A stretch of DNA of 64,000 bases from Paenibacillus solani (GTDB lineage: Bacteria > Bacillota > Bacilli > Paenibacillales > Paenibacillaceae). The notes under the pieces were generated by a model. It searched no databases, was not told the DNA's origin, and saw only the letters and a program-made list of their open reading frames with translations. Of the stretch, positions 26,621 through 34,267 are shown piece after piece. A program made the position numbers and the translations under genes. Numbering within the stretch: the first letter of the stretch is position 1; every line of letters begins with the position of its first letter. The stretch covers positions 480,273-544,272 of the forward strand of contig NZ_LIUT01000003.1 of assembly GCF_001277345.1 (NCBI RefSeq), written 5' to 3'.

Positions 26621-27590
26621 GATAAAACCTCCTTTTCACATCGTCATAGCTCCCCAGCTCCAGCATCATGCTTCCCGGACTTCCCAGCTCCCGGCTGACG
26701 GAAATCACGAGCAGCTTCATGGAGCCCAGCATGACCGCATCTCCGGCACGGATCGTATTGACATCGGGTGCATTAACGGAAATCGTTTCCTGAATTCCTC
26801 TCAGTTTGCTCTTTGCCAGCTGGCGGGCAGCCGCAGGCGACTTCACTTCATCATCCTGAATAATAGCCTGGAGCTGGCCATATTTGGCGATATCCTTCTC
26901 CTCGATAGCCATTACCTTGGAAGGGACTTCTTGCCCAGTCTCGCTTGCGGCTGTCGCTAGCACCTTGACCTTAGTTGCCGCCCCCTCCAGCGTCCGCGTT
27001 TGCGTGGTATCCGTGAGAGCCTCCAGGATATACACATCTTGATTCGTTCCCAGCTCATACAGCTCAAGCCCCGAAGAGATCATCCGCGGGTGATACAGCT
27101 TGCCGCCGGCTTTGGCCGTCTCCCGCAAATCAGCGAACATACTGGCATAGATCGACTGCGTCCGGTAAACGGAACGCCCCAACTGCTTCTCAGTATCCGG
27201 TAAAACTGCGATTTTCAGATTCCAATCGGCCGCGTACTTTTTGAATCTCTGGGTAGCGGTTTGCTTCGCCGGAAACAGATATTCATCCTCTGATTTGTCC
27301 AGATATACCGTCCGGTCGTACAGCGTGAGCGTCATTCGCTTCAACCCATTATTGGAAGTTTCCACTTCCCACACAACCGCCGGATGCAGCAGAGGAACAT
27401 AATTCTTCTTGCCATAAGGAATCCCGCTGATCCGGATTGACATGCCCGGCGAGATTGGAGGCATATCGGGCGTAACGACCAGGTTGACGGTTCCTTGATA
27501 AGCAACTTGCTCAAGCGAATCCCGTAAGTTGATAGCTTCCACCAATGGGGACAAATCATATTGATCCTGTAAAATCACCTTGTAACTCAT
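26613..27590 (-). CDS. xkdQ: XkdQ/YqbQ-like hub protein, module B
   Basis: A 325-residue tail hub protein. It starts YKVILQDQYDLSPLVEAI and contains a two-domain hub layout with YLFPAKQTATQRFKKYAADW near the middle (a family landmark) and RAGDAVMLGSMKLLVISVSRE near the C-terminus, matching the RAGNTIYV segment of module A. Its ATG overlaps the LysM gene stop by 4 bases. Confidence 0.83.
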   Translation of the reverse strand: MSYKVILQDQYDLSPLVEAINLRDSLEQVAYQGTVNLVVTPDMPPISPGMSIRISGIPYGKKNYVPLLHPAVVWEVETSNNGLKRMTLTLYDRTVYLDKSEDEYLFPAKQTATQRFKKYAADWNLKIAVLPDTEKQLGRSVYRTQSIYASMFADLRETAKAGGKLYHPRMISSGLELYELGTNQDVYILEALTDTTQTRTLEGAATKVKVLATAASETGQEVPSKVMAIEEKDIAKYGQLQAIIQDDEVKSPAAARQLAKSKLRGIQETISVNAPDVNTIRAGDAVMLGSMKLLVISVSRELGSPGSMMLELGSYDDVKRRFYLE

Positions 27591-28231
27591 GACAGCACCA
27601 GCTTTTGTCCAGGCTTGATGGCGTTCGGATCTTTACCAATCATCTTCTGGTTCAACTTGTAGATCTGGTTCCATTTTGAGCTGTCTCCAAGCTCCAACTT
27701 AGCGATTTTGGAAAGCGAGTCCCCTGCCTTGACGGTATACGTCTTGTTCTTTTCCTTCATGTCTACCCGAGACTTTTTATTTGTCCCCGTGGCCCCGCTA
27801 CTGCCAGCCGTTTTGGTCACCTTCATTTCGCTCCATGTCCGAAGCGTGATATCAAAATATACATCTCCGATCTCACCGCCTCGGAACGTGGACTGATGGG
27901 AGGCGACATACACCGGCACGTTCACTGCAGTCTCAGTAATGACGAATTGCAGCGGCGTTTTATATGCCAAAAACTCATTAAGTTTATTCATCGCGGTTTG
28001 TGGATTGAGATGATCTCGCTTCTCGCCCTTGCAGAAAGACTCATCGTACTCTTGTGGAAAAAAGGAAGAAAACGATATTTCCTTGATCCGATGACCTTGC
28101 GGAAAATCAAACTCCCCGTAGTTGAGAATCGTTGTTGTCTCCAGTCCCTTTTGGCGTGAAATGGTCACTTCTTCGGGATTGACCGGAAATAGGAAGGTCA
28201 TGCCTTTTCCGTTCATCAACATAAACTCCAT
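27587..28231 (-). CDS. xkdP: XkdP-like LysM tail protein, module B
   Basis: A 214-residue protein. The N-terminal domain opens with MTFLFPVNPEEVTI, the counterpart of FRFPVNPERIDV in module A. The C-terminal LysM domain starts TYTVKAGDSLSKIAKLELG. It is probably a tail-tip or baseplate component that holds the hub or binds the wall. ATG 28231 is preceded by AAAGGAGGAG; the frame to 28276 lacks a site. It overlaps xkdQ as ATGA. Confidence 0.88.
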   Translation of the reverse strand: MEFMLMNGKGMTFLFPVNPEEVTISRQKGLETTTILNYGEFDFPQGHRIKEISFSSFFPQEYDESFCKGEKRDHLNPQTAMNKLNEFLAYKTPLQFVITETAVNVPVYVASHQSTFRGGEIGDVYFDITLRTWSEMKVTKTAGSSGATGTNKKSRVDMKEKNKTYTVKAGDSLSKIAKLELGDSSKWNQIYKLNQKMIGKDPNAIKPGQKLVLS

Positions 28232-28297
28232 CCTGGACTCCTCCTTTCTGTATGGATGACTTCCAATCAGCTTCATAGCTGCAATTAGCCTTGACTT

Positions 28298-30046
28298 TTA
28301 ATATGCCATAGGAGACGGTTTACGGTTCTGCGCCGCTTTGGTCATTTCAGCTCTCAGCCGCTGTCCGATCAGAAGGATCAATCCTTCCACATCGACCGGG
28401 TGCTCCTCATTCACCGTAACCTGAACAGCACCCGAAGGGAGATTATAATTGACGGTTGTCTCTGTCTTGAAATCCTTAAAATATCCTGAGAACATACTCA
28501 TCTGCTCTGGACTAATTTGAACAGGTTGCGGGGAAGTATTTTCTGCCATAGCTTGGTTACGTGCTGTACTTGCAGGGGGACCAAAAGTTCCACTGCTTGA
28601 AGAATGGCTAGGTGGAACATAAGAGCCATATAAAGCCGGATCAGGCAGTAGTGGCTTGCTGAATTGAACCGATGATGGTTTGCGAATGATAGGGTCCGGA
28701 ATTGCAGCTATTGTTGGGCTGGATGGTGGTGATTTCGGTACATCTTTCTGTTGGGCAGCTTCCTTGTCTTTTTTCCCGAAAGAAAATGTATTGGAAAACC
28801 ATTTCGACATCTTTTCTTTGGTTTCTGTGAATTTCTCACCAATACCGGTTATCGCGCCACCCAACTTCTCACCAGCAAAGCTTCCGATGGTTCCACCGAT
28901 CGTTGATCCAACCAAAGTCCCTGCAACTGGGATCACAGAGCCGAAAAATCCACCTATCGCCGCCCCTACGCTCCCACCGACAGCAGAGCCGATTGCCTGA
29001 TTACGCTCTTTTCCGGGTTCGGCCGAGGCGATATCGGTTACATCAGCTATATATCCCAAAGGGCCAAGGGCCCTTTTACCAAAGCTTTTCATCAAGCCCG
29101 AGCCTAGACCTCTTTTACGTGCTGCAGCCGAAAGATTTGAGACTGGACTACTTGAAGGAGCTGCGTGTGCTGCTTTATTTCCACTATCCAGATCTTTTGC
29201 CATGCTAGCAGTTGCACCACCACCTACATCTTTAGAGCTTGATACAATACCGCTGTCACTTCCCTTAAACAGCGCACTTCCGCTTTTCCACAAGTCTCTA
29301 GCTCCACCCAGAATGCCTGCCCCTGCATTACCGACTGTTTCCATTAAATCACCAGCTGCAGCAATTGTTCTCCAAGACTTCCCTCTTCTCTGCCTCTTCC
29401 CTCGTTCAGTCCTGGTTTCTGTCATCGTATCCGAATTGGAGTTCCCTTTTTTCGTATCTGTCTTTGGATTTCCTAGCCACGTATCACCAACCTTTCGCGT
29501 TTTGTCTGGTAGCTCACCAAGACTTTTCACACCTCCACCAAAGGTTTTGAAAGCACTAAAAACATCAACTACCTTATCAAACCCCGATTTCGGCGTTTGC
29601 TCACCACCCCCACCGCTAAAATCAAGCGATCCAAGCGTACTCGTAAGCTGATACAATGCGTCCGTATTCGCCTGCAGCGCCTGGGTCAGGGGGGAGAAAT
29701 CGAGCCCAAATGCCTGCATATCCACCTTTACACTAGTCTCGATCTGCTTCTGCACGCTCAGGTTCAGGTTCGTATCGATCTGTTTCTGAACGTCCAGCCT
29801 CACATTCGCGGATGCTTGGATGACTTGGGACTTTATACGCTGCATTTTGTCCAGCAGGTTGTCCAACCCTTTCGAGGCGCTGTCCTTCAGCACGATTTCA
29901 GGGGCCATGCGGGTGCGGCCAATTCGGAGAACGCGGCCCTGGATCCGCTCAAAATAACGCTCCATCGCCCGCAGTTCACGGTTTGCCTTGATCACGTTCT
30001 TTGGATCAATCACCAGATTCATGCGATAGTTCATAGCTTCAGCCAT
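28298..30046 (-). CDS. Tape measure protein, module B
   Basis: A 582-residue protein. Residues 1-130 are helical with a repeated DVQKQIDTN / SVQKQIETS pattern, and a basic Ser/Thr-rich stretch follows (about 195-225). A glycine-zipper region lies near 345-400 (SVGAAIGGFFGS, TIGGTIGSFAG), then a Pro/Ser-rich linker and a conserved C-terminal domain (VQVTVNEEHPVDVEGLILLIG). Unlike the A copy it has no long membrane-type segments; the glycine zipper may be what inserts into the target membrane. A tail of roughly 85-90 nm is predicted from length. It starts 16 bases after the frameshift product. Confidence 0.78.
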   Translation of the reverse strand: MAEAMNYRMNLVIDPKNVIKANRELRAMERYFERIQGRVLRIGRTRMAPEIVLKDSASKGLDNLLDKMQRIKSQVIQASANVRLDVQKQIDTNLNLSVQKQIETSVKVDMQAFGLDFSPLTQALQANTDALYQLTSTLGSLDFSGGGGEQTPKSGFDKVVDVFSAFKTFGGGVKSLGELPDKTRKVGDTWLGNPKTDTKKGNSNSDTMTETRTERGKRQRRGKSWRTIAAAGDLMETVGNAGAGILGGARDLWKSGSALFKGSDSGIVSSSKDVGGGATASMAKDLDSGNKAAHAAPSSSPVSNLSAAARKRGLGSGLMKSFGKRALGPLGYIADVTDIASAEPGKERNQAIGSAVGGSVGAAIGGFFGSVIPVAGTLVGSTIGGTIGSFAGEKLGGAITGIGEKFTETKEKMSKWFSNTFSFGKKDKEAAQQKDVPKSPPSSPTIAAIPDPIIRKPSSVQFSKPLLPDPALYGSYVPPSHSSSSGTFGPPASTARNQAMAENTSPQPVQISPEQMSMFSGYFKDFKTETTVNYNLPSGAVQVTVNEEHPVDVEGLILLIGQRLRAEMTKAAQNRKPSPMAY

Positions 30047-30062
30047 TTATTTCACCTCCAGT

Positions 30063-30224
30063 TCACTTCAAACTCTGACCAGCCAAACCCTCCATCTCCT
30101 CTTGGGAGAAAGCGAGCAGCAGCAAACGCTCGCCTCTCGGGAGCCGCCAAAAATCTCCGGGACGAAGGTGATGCCGAACCCACAGATGGTACAGCATCGT
30201 CGTCATTCCCCCGGAGCCGATCAG
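30063..30224 (-). CDS. Frameshift extension (T part) of the tail assembly chaperone, module B
   Basis: A 53-residue extension reached by -1 slippage at A AAA AAC. It begins LIGSGGMTTMLYHLWVRHH and ends GLAGQSLK. It has no start codon and ribosome site of its own. The G-T fusion would be about 197 residues, almost the same length as in module A although the sequences differ, which argues that the site is under selection. Confidence 0.85.
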   Translation of the reverse strand: MIGSGGMTTMLYHLWVRHHLRPGDFWRLPRGERLLLLAFSQEEMEGLAGQSLK

Positions 30225-30655
30225 TTTTTTAGGTCAGCAATCTCGACCCCGAAACCGGACAACTCCAGCACTTTATCGCCTACGGCATCCAGTTCTCCGG
30301 CCAGCAGCATGCGGCGAACCGCCTGCTCTCCGCCTGACAGCTTCAAGCGGCTTGTAATTCGAGGATCGCCCCACCCGCTGAGCGTTAAGCCTTTTACCGA
30401 CAGACTGCTGGTAGCTTCAGAAATGAGCAGCGCGTTGAAGGTTTCCGTATCCACCTTCTCATCCACAACCCCCTTCACCGTCCGCCGAACAGTACAGCGC
30501 TCGCGAATGCTGTCCACCTTGTTTGAAGTCAGGCCTTGCAGAACCATCTGCATATCCAGCCGCTTAATGCGCACGGTTTCCTCCGGCAGCTTCTCCGCTG
30601 CCTCAAACAAACTATCCAAAATTTGCTCTTCACTCATATTCTCGTTTAAGCTCAT
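30221..30655 (-). CDS. xkdN: Tail assembly chaperone XkdN-like (G part), module B
   Basis: A 144-residue chaperone. A helical N-terminus (SEEQILDSLFEAAEKLPEET) leads to a family C-terminal half with RRMLLAGELDAVGDKVLELSGF. The last sense codons, CTA AAA AAC before TGA, contain the slippery heptamer. AAGGGAGAG precedes ATG 30655. A 137-base gap with strong hairpins separates it from the tube gene, whereas the module A gap is 28 bases. Confidence 0.86.
   Translation of the reverse strand: MSLNENMSEEQILDSLFEAAEKLPEETVRIKRLDMQMVLQGLTSNKVDSIRERCTVRRTVKGVVDEKVDTETFNALLISEATSSLSVKGLTLSGWGDPRITSRLKLSGGEQAVRRMLLAGELDAVGDKVLELSGFGVEIADLKN
30224..30230 (-). promoter_or_regulatory. -1 ribosomal frameshift site A AAA AAC, module B
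   Basis: Same heptamer, phase and position relative to the stop codon as in module A. The -1 frame is open for 53 codons. Confidence 0.88.
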
Positions 30656-30721
30656 GCTTCTCTCTCCCTTGTCATTAAATGTATAACTGCCTTATCAATG
30701 AGAAAAAGACCAGCAGGTAAA

Positions 30722-30764
30722 CGTTCGCCCGAATCAGCTGTTCCTTGCCGGGCGAACGCCCGGC
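30722..30764. other. Two mutually exclusive hairpins between tube and chaperone genes, module B
   Basis: Hairpin one: GCCGGGCG (30747-30754) with CGCCCGGC (30757-30764). Hairpin two: CGTTCGCCCG (30722-30731) with CGGGCGAACG (30749-30758). They share bases and cannot form together. No T-run follows on the - strand, so RNA processing, stability or translational control is more likely than termination. Confidence 0.6.
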
Positions 30765-30792
30765 TTTATCCTACATTTGGTCAGAAACCTCC

Positions 30793-31200
30793 TTAATCTC
30801 CCTGAATCGGATCCAGCAGCTCGTACCCTTCAAAGGTAAATGAAGTTTCTTCCTGCACTTCCTCGCCAGCGGTCCAGTTGGCCAACTGGATTTTGTCCGG
30901 CATGCAGCGGATCAGACGAACGCGCTCATGTCCATAGGATTCAGGATCGTCCAGCTTGGAGATGATATCGAATTTAGTGAAGCCGCGGGAGATCATATCG
31001 GAAGTGACCTTGTACCCGCTCATCGTGCCGGTTCCTTTTTTGCTGCCGTTCTTATGCACCGTCCAGTCATTGCCGACCAGCTTCAGCTCGCGCTTCTCCA
31101 ATTCCACGCTGGCTTCCAGCTTGTTAATATGCGTCTGCCATACCCCGTCAATATACGCCTGGCCGTATGTCCCCATAATGACTCTTGAAGCATCCAACAT
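30793..31200 (-). CDS. xkdM: Tail tube protein XkdM-like, module B
   Basis: A 135-residue tube protein of the XkdM family. Landmarks are ASRVIMGTYGQAYIDG, NKLEASVELEKRELKLVG (matching EATVEKEKAELKTMG in A), KKGTGTMSGYKVTSDM, and EETSFTFEGYELLDP at the C-terminus. CAAGGAGG precedes the ATG. It should form the inner tube of the second particle and is shorter than the A copy, mostly through loops near the C-terminal half. Confidence 0.9.
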   Translation of the reverse strand: MLDASRVIMGTYGQAYIDGVWQTHINKLEASVELEKRELKLVGNDWTVHKNGSKKGTGTMSGYKVTSDMISRGFTKFDIISKLDDPESYGHERVRLIRCMPDKIQLANWTAGEEVQEETSFTFEGYELLDPIQGD

Positions 31201-31271
31201 GTAAATTCCTCCTTGGTTTACTTAAGTTTTGTATAAAAAGCGTCTATCGACGCACTTAATCAACGTTCTTG

Positions 31272-32738
31272 TTATTGCACGTAAAATGTACCGAACAACT
31301 GCTCCATCACATCGGTCAGCTTCACATTCCACTGCAGGAAGACCTGATCCGGCTCTGGTGTGTTCACAGCAGAATCACCATAGTAAGCCGGATCGAGAAT
31401 GACATCGTAACCATCCGGTTCGATGACATTGCTCAGCGACAACGATGCAAGATATTCCTTCACAGCGCCGATCAATGCAAGTCGGCCTTCCTCCGTATTG
31501 TTCACCTTGCCGATGTAGGTCTGCTCTGCGGCTAGCTGCAAATCTGCATGAATGGCATCCATAACGCGGATGGAACGGATTTTCTTCCAGGCATTGTTCT
31601 GACCTTCTGCCGGAACCACCAATGTGTTAATGCCACGCAGTGCCTTCACTTGACGTCCATCGTAGAAGAGTACGAAGACGCCATTGCGCACAGCCTGCTC
31701 CTGTTCGGAGCGGGTCCAGCGGCGGGTCACATCTTCGAAAGGTGTTACCGCGTAGGTAGCGGATTGGTTCAGACGCTGACCGGCAATAAGCCCGGCGACG
31801 TAAGCAGCCGTCTGCGCAGAACTGTAGTTCACACCAGACAGACGTACACCTGTCCCCACATTAATAATCCCTTCATGGTTCAACGCAAGCGACCGGGCAG
31901 CAGCCAGCTTGGCTGCATCCTTGGAGGCATCGTCCGCTGCACTTCCACCGAATACGGCCATCACGCCGCGTCCTTCCTGGCGCAGACGCTTTAACCAAGC
32001 CGCAAAGCTCTGCAGCAGAGCCATATCCGCAGCATAATCCAGGGCTAGTACGTTAAACTCCTGACCTTCGACTGCATCCTGCATTTCGATGTAATCTGCA
32101 TTCGTCAAGCCGCCGTTACCGCTCTTGCCTCCGGTCAGCACGACACCATTCACATCAGCGGGAATACCGGCTTCATCTAATGCAGTAGCCGTTACCCATT
32201 GGTTCTCCTCATCTTCATTGATCTGCGCTGCAATCGAGGCAGCAGTTCCGTCCAAGCTTGTATAAGTACCAAGCAGTTTGGCACCTTCATAGAGTCGAAG
32301 CTCACGTGCCCCCGAATTAGTCAGTGACGGCTGAACCGTAACAGAGAAGCCGTTACCTCTGCTGCCCGGATATTTAGCCTCCAACTTCAGCACGTCCGAA
32401 GGGGTATCTTCTGCATCTTGCAGCGTAATGGCAGCTGCTCCCGCCGTATTATCAGCCAAACGGTAAGCCAGCAGCTTCTTAGGTCCGCCAAGCAATGCCA
32501 GATAGAGCGTGTCGTAAGCGGTAGCCCCGTCCTGGCTATCTGCAGAATACAGCTCGGAAATCGCATATTCGCTTCCGATTTCCACGAATTCGCGTACAGG
32601 TCCCCAATTGGCTTTGACCGGCACAACCACCGTTCCGCGGGAGCCGCCCTGAATAGCCGAAGCGGCTGCTGCCTTAAAATTCATATACAACCCCGGCAAT
32701 ACCGGTTTATTCGTACTTTCCCATGTTCCGCCTGCCAT
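31272..32738 (-). CDS. xkdK: Contractile tail sheath protein XkdK-like, module B
   Basis: A 488-residue sheath protein. It starts AGGTWESTNKPVLPGLYMNF, and the core domain contains KKLLAYRLADNTAGAAAI and GGKSGNGGLTNADYIEMQ. The C-terminal domain has INTLVVPAEGQNNAWKKIRS and YIGKVNNTEEGRLALIG, matching YIGKVDNNVDGR in module A. Divergence across the whole length shows two distinct sheath lineages, not a recent copy. It lies 2 bases after the YqzN-like gene. Confidence 0.92.
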   Translation of the reverse strand: MAGGTWESTNKPVLPGLYMNFKAAAASAIQGGSRGTVVVPVKANWGPVREFVEIGSEYAISELYSADSQDGATAYDTLYLALLGGPKKLLAYRLADNTAGAAAITLQDAEDTPSDVLKLEAKYPGSRGNGFSVTVQPSLTNSGARELRLYEGAKLLGTYTSLDGTAASIAAQINEDEENQWVTATALDEAGIPADVNGVVLTGGKSGNGGLTNADYIEMQDAVEGQEFNVLALDYAADMALLQSFAAWLKRLRQEGRGVMAVFGGSAADDASKDAAKLAAARSLALNHEGIINVGTGVRLSGVNYSSAQTAAYVAGLIAGQRLNQSATYAVTPFEDVTRRWTRSEQEQAVRNGVFVLFYDGRQVKALRGINTLVVPAEGQNNAWKKIRSIRVMDAIHADLQLAAEQTYIGKVNNTEEGRLALIGAVKEYLASLSLSNVIEPDGYDVILDPAYYGDSAVNTPEPDQVFLQWNVKLTDVMEQLFGTFYVQ

Positions 32739-32740
32739 GA

Positions 32741-32950
32741 TTAAACCACCTTCGCTTTCATAAATTGTTGGATTCTTTCCTTAACTTCGGTTACTGTGAA
32801 TAGCTCAGCATCTGCCCCATACATGGCGCCTGCTAGCACTTCCGCCCGAACCTCGAACAGTTCCTCGGCGTGAGTTTTGAGCTCCGTCAACGGATAGCGC
32901 GGAGAATTGTTCTTGCTTGCTTCGTTCTTGGGTGTTTTTTTCACAGCCAT
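32741..32950 (-). CDS. YqzN/YkzM-like small protein, module B
   Basis: A 69-residue protein with a basic N-terminal tail and the YqzN/YkzM core (AEELFEVRAEVLAGAMYG, then a helix ending FMKAKVV). It occupies the same slot before the sheath gene as the module A copy. ATG 32950 has GAGGTGG at 5 bases; a GTG at 32959 would overlap that site. Function unknown. Confidence 0.85.
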   Translation of the reverse strand: MAVKKTPKNEASKNNSPRYPLTELKTHAEELFEVRAEVLAGAMYGADAELFTVTEVKERIQQFMKAKVV

Positions 32951-32960
32951 TGTGGCCACC

Positions 32961-33803
32961 TCACTTTAAAATAGGATGAATGTTAACGCGCCTGATTAAG
33001 GCGGCTTCTTCCGGCGAACGCATTTTCCGCTGCGCCAAGGTCAGCTTTAGCTGCCCGTCCAGAATGGGGTCGGCCTGCATATCGGAGGAAATTTCCGCCA
33101 CGGATAAATAGCGGCGTTCCTGCGAATCCAGCACGAGCTGAACCTGAGTGCCGAGCTCTTCCACCAGCCTTGCAGCCATAAGCTGCTCGTCCGCAGAATC
33201 CAGAGAGGCAATATGCCCGGTAAAGGTTTTGCGAACCTCGAACATCGAAGCTCCCGCCATCTTGGTCTCACAGTTCGTCATCCGCCATAATACAGCGTGG
33301 TCTTCCCGTCCTGCCGGCCATGCCGTATGATAGATGCTCCAAGAATCGCCCAGTACGTCTCCTGTCCAGTCTGTTAAAGTCTGCAGCCATTCGTCCGGTA
33401 CTCCGTTGGAACCAGCTCCGGATGCCTGCGGCTGATAGACGCCGAATCGCATGAGCCGGATTATTTTGCCTGAAACACTATCTAACTTATCTGCCTCCGG
33501 AACACCTAAATAATGAAGCTTGAAGGCATTCCCATCGGTTCCGCTAACCCGCTTGCGATGAAGACCGGTGATTAGAAGTTCGGCCCAGCGATCCAGCAGC
33601 TTCAAGTCGGAACGATCCGCGTACAGCCTCAACCGCACCACCTGCCGGTACCCTGCCCAAGAGGATTTCCATACATCTTCTCCCAGGGCGATAACGCCAT
33701 ATAGAGGCTCGTTCTCCCCATCTGGCGGCGGATGTACATCATACAGGTGATCTTCAAGTTCTGGGATAAGGTCAGCAATGGCTTGCTTAACCGCGCTTCT
33801 CAT
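32961..33803 (-). CDS. Double-length tail terminator/completion-like protein, module B
   Basis: A 280-residue protein in the tail-terminator slot, almost twice the length of the module A protein. The N-terminal half (about 1-125) has VVRLRLYADRSDLKLLDRWAELL and ends RLMRFGVYQP. The C-terminal half (about 140-265) has ASLDSADEQLMAARLVEELG and ends LDGQLKLTLAQRKMR. Both look like the same alpha-beta type of domain, suggesting a fusion or internal duplication, but similarity between halves is weak by eye. ATG 33803 overlaps the stop of a 25-codon ORF as ATGA. Confidence 0.55.
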   Translation of the reverse strand: MRSAVKQAIADLIPELEDHLYDVHPPPDGENEPLYGVIALGEDVWKSSWAGYRQVVRLRLYADRSDLKLLDRWAELLITGLHRKRVSGTDGNAFKLHYLGVPEADKLDSVSGKIIRLMRFGVYQPQASGAGSNGVPDEWLQTLTDWTGDVLGDSWSIYHTAWPAGREDHAVLWRMTNCETKMAGASMFEVRKTFTGHIASLDSADEQLMAARLVEELGTQVQLVLDSQERRYLSVAEISSDMQADPILDGQLKLTLAQRKMRSPEEAALIRRVNIHPILK

Positions 33804-33877
33804 TCTTCAGACAGCCGAGCGGCTTTCGATCTTCCATAATACGAGAGATGAAAGGCGGTCACATGCTTGTCCAACAC
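33800..33877 (-). CDS. 25-codon ORF opening the tail operon
   Basis: GTG 33877 follows the strongest ribosome site in the region (AAAGGAGGGGGG). The 25-residue product starts MLDKHVTAFHLSYY and ends RLSEE, and its stop overlaps the next start as ATGA. It could be a real small protein, a coupling device for the next gene, or the remnant of a longer head-tail connector gene. No family recognised. Confidence 0.5.
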   Translation of the reverse strand: MLDKHVTAFHLSYYGRSKAARLSEE

Positions 33878-33939
33878 GGCCCCCCTCCTTTCTGTTATAT
33901 AAGGTTCGGAAACGAAGCAATCGAAGCCTTAGCCGCAGC

Positions 33940-33965
33940 AAAAAACCGGTCCTTCTCAAGGCCGG
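33940..33965 (-). terminator. Terminator-like hairpin in the tail operon leader (putative attenuator)
   Basis: On the - strand: CCGG-CCTT, loop GAG, AAGG-A-CCGG (one bulged A), then six T. It lies between the LexA-box promoter (about 34105) and the first ORF (33877), so it should stop part of the leader transcripts unless relieved. Confidence 0.65.
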
Positions 33966-34012
33966 CTCGCATATTCCACTATGGGTGTTCGGTAGCTCTT
34001 GTTTTCCTTCAT
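33956..34012 (-). CDS. Possible 18-residue leader peptide ORF
   Basis: ATG 34012 to TGA at 33956-33958, product MKENKSYRTPIVEYASRP. The stop codon falls in the loop of the attenuator-like hairpin, an arrangement used in translation-coupled attenuation. The ribosome site is weak, so this may be chance. Confidence 0.25.
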   Translation of the reverse strand: MKENKSYRTPIVEYASRP

Positions 34013-34104
34013 TTCCGATAATACAATCTTACACCCCTAAATCGGATACGCTGACGCCTTATGGGATGGATATGGCGGAACTTTAAGTGGAATGTCGGCG
34101 GAAA

Positions 34105-34133
34105 ATAGTAAGAACCTATGTTCGCATGTTTTG
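34105..34133 (-). promoter_or_regulatory. LexA (SOS) box within the putative tailocin operon promoter
   Basis: AGAACCTATGTTCG at 34111-34124 contains GAAC-N4-GTTC, the core of the Bacillus DinR/LexA box, and matches 13 of 14 of CGAAC-N4-GTTCG. On the - strand a TACTAT at 34105-34110 could be the -10, with a poor -35 (CAAAAC, 34128-34133) at 17 bases. The box would then fill the spacer and block RNA polymerase. A weak -35 suggests an activator, perhaps the ArpU-like protein. Confidence 0.7.
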
Positions 34134-34189
34134 CGATAATACTATTTCCCTAGTCCCTCACCGGCTGTACTTCGTCCGTAACAGAATAC

Positions 34190-34229
34190 AAAAAAAACCG
34201 GGAGTTCTCTACTGAGAGAACCCCCGGTT
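34190..34229 (-). terminator. Terminator after the arpU-like gene
   Basis: On the - strand: CCGG(G)GGTTCTCT / AGAGAACTCCCGG stem of about 13 pairs with one mismatch, followed by eight T. It separates the arpU-like gene from the tail operon promoter region. Confidence 0.88.
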
Positions 34230-34267
34230 CCAGGCTTGATTAGAATCCACATCCAAGCATATCTGCG

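Noticed and set aside
31239..31252. GCGTCTATCGACGC hairpin between sheath and tube genes, similar to CGTCTATCGACG near 37088
   Set aside because: Too short, and the shared bases are probably coincidence.
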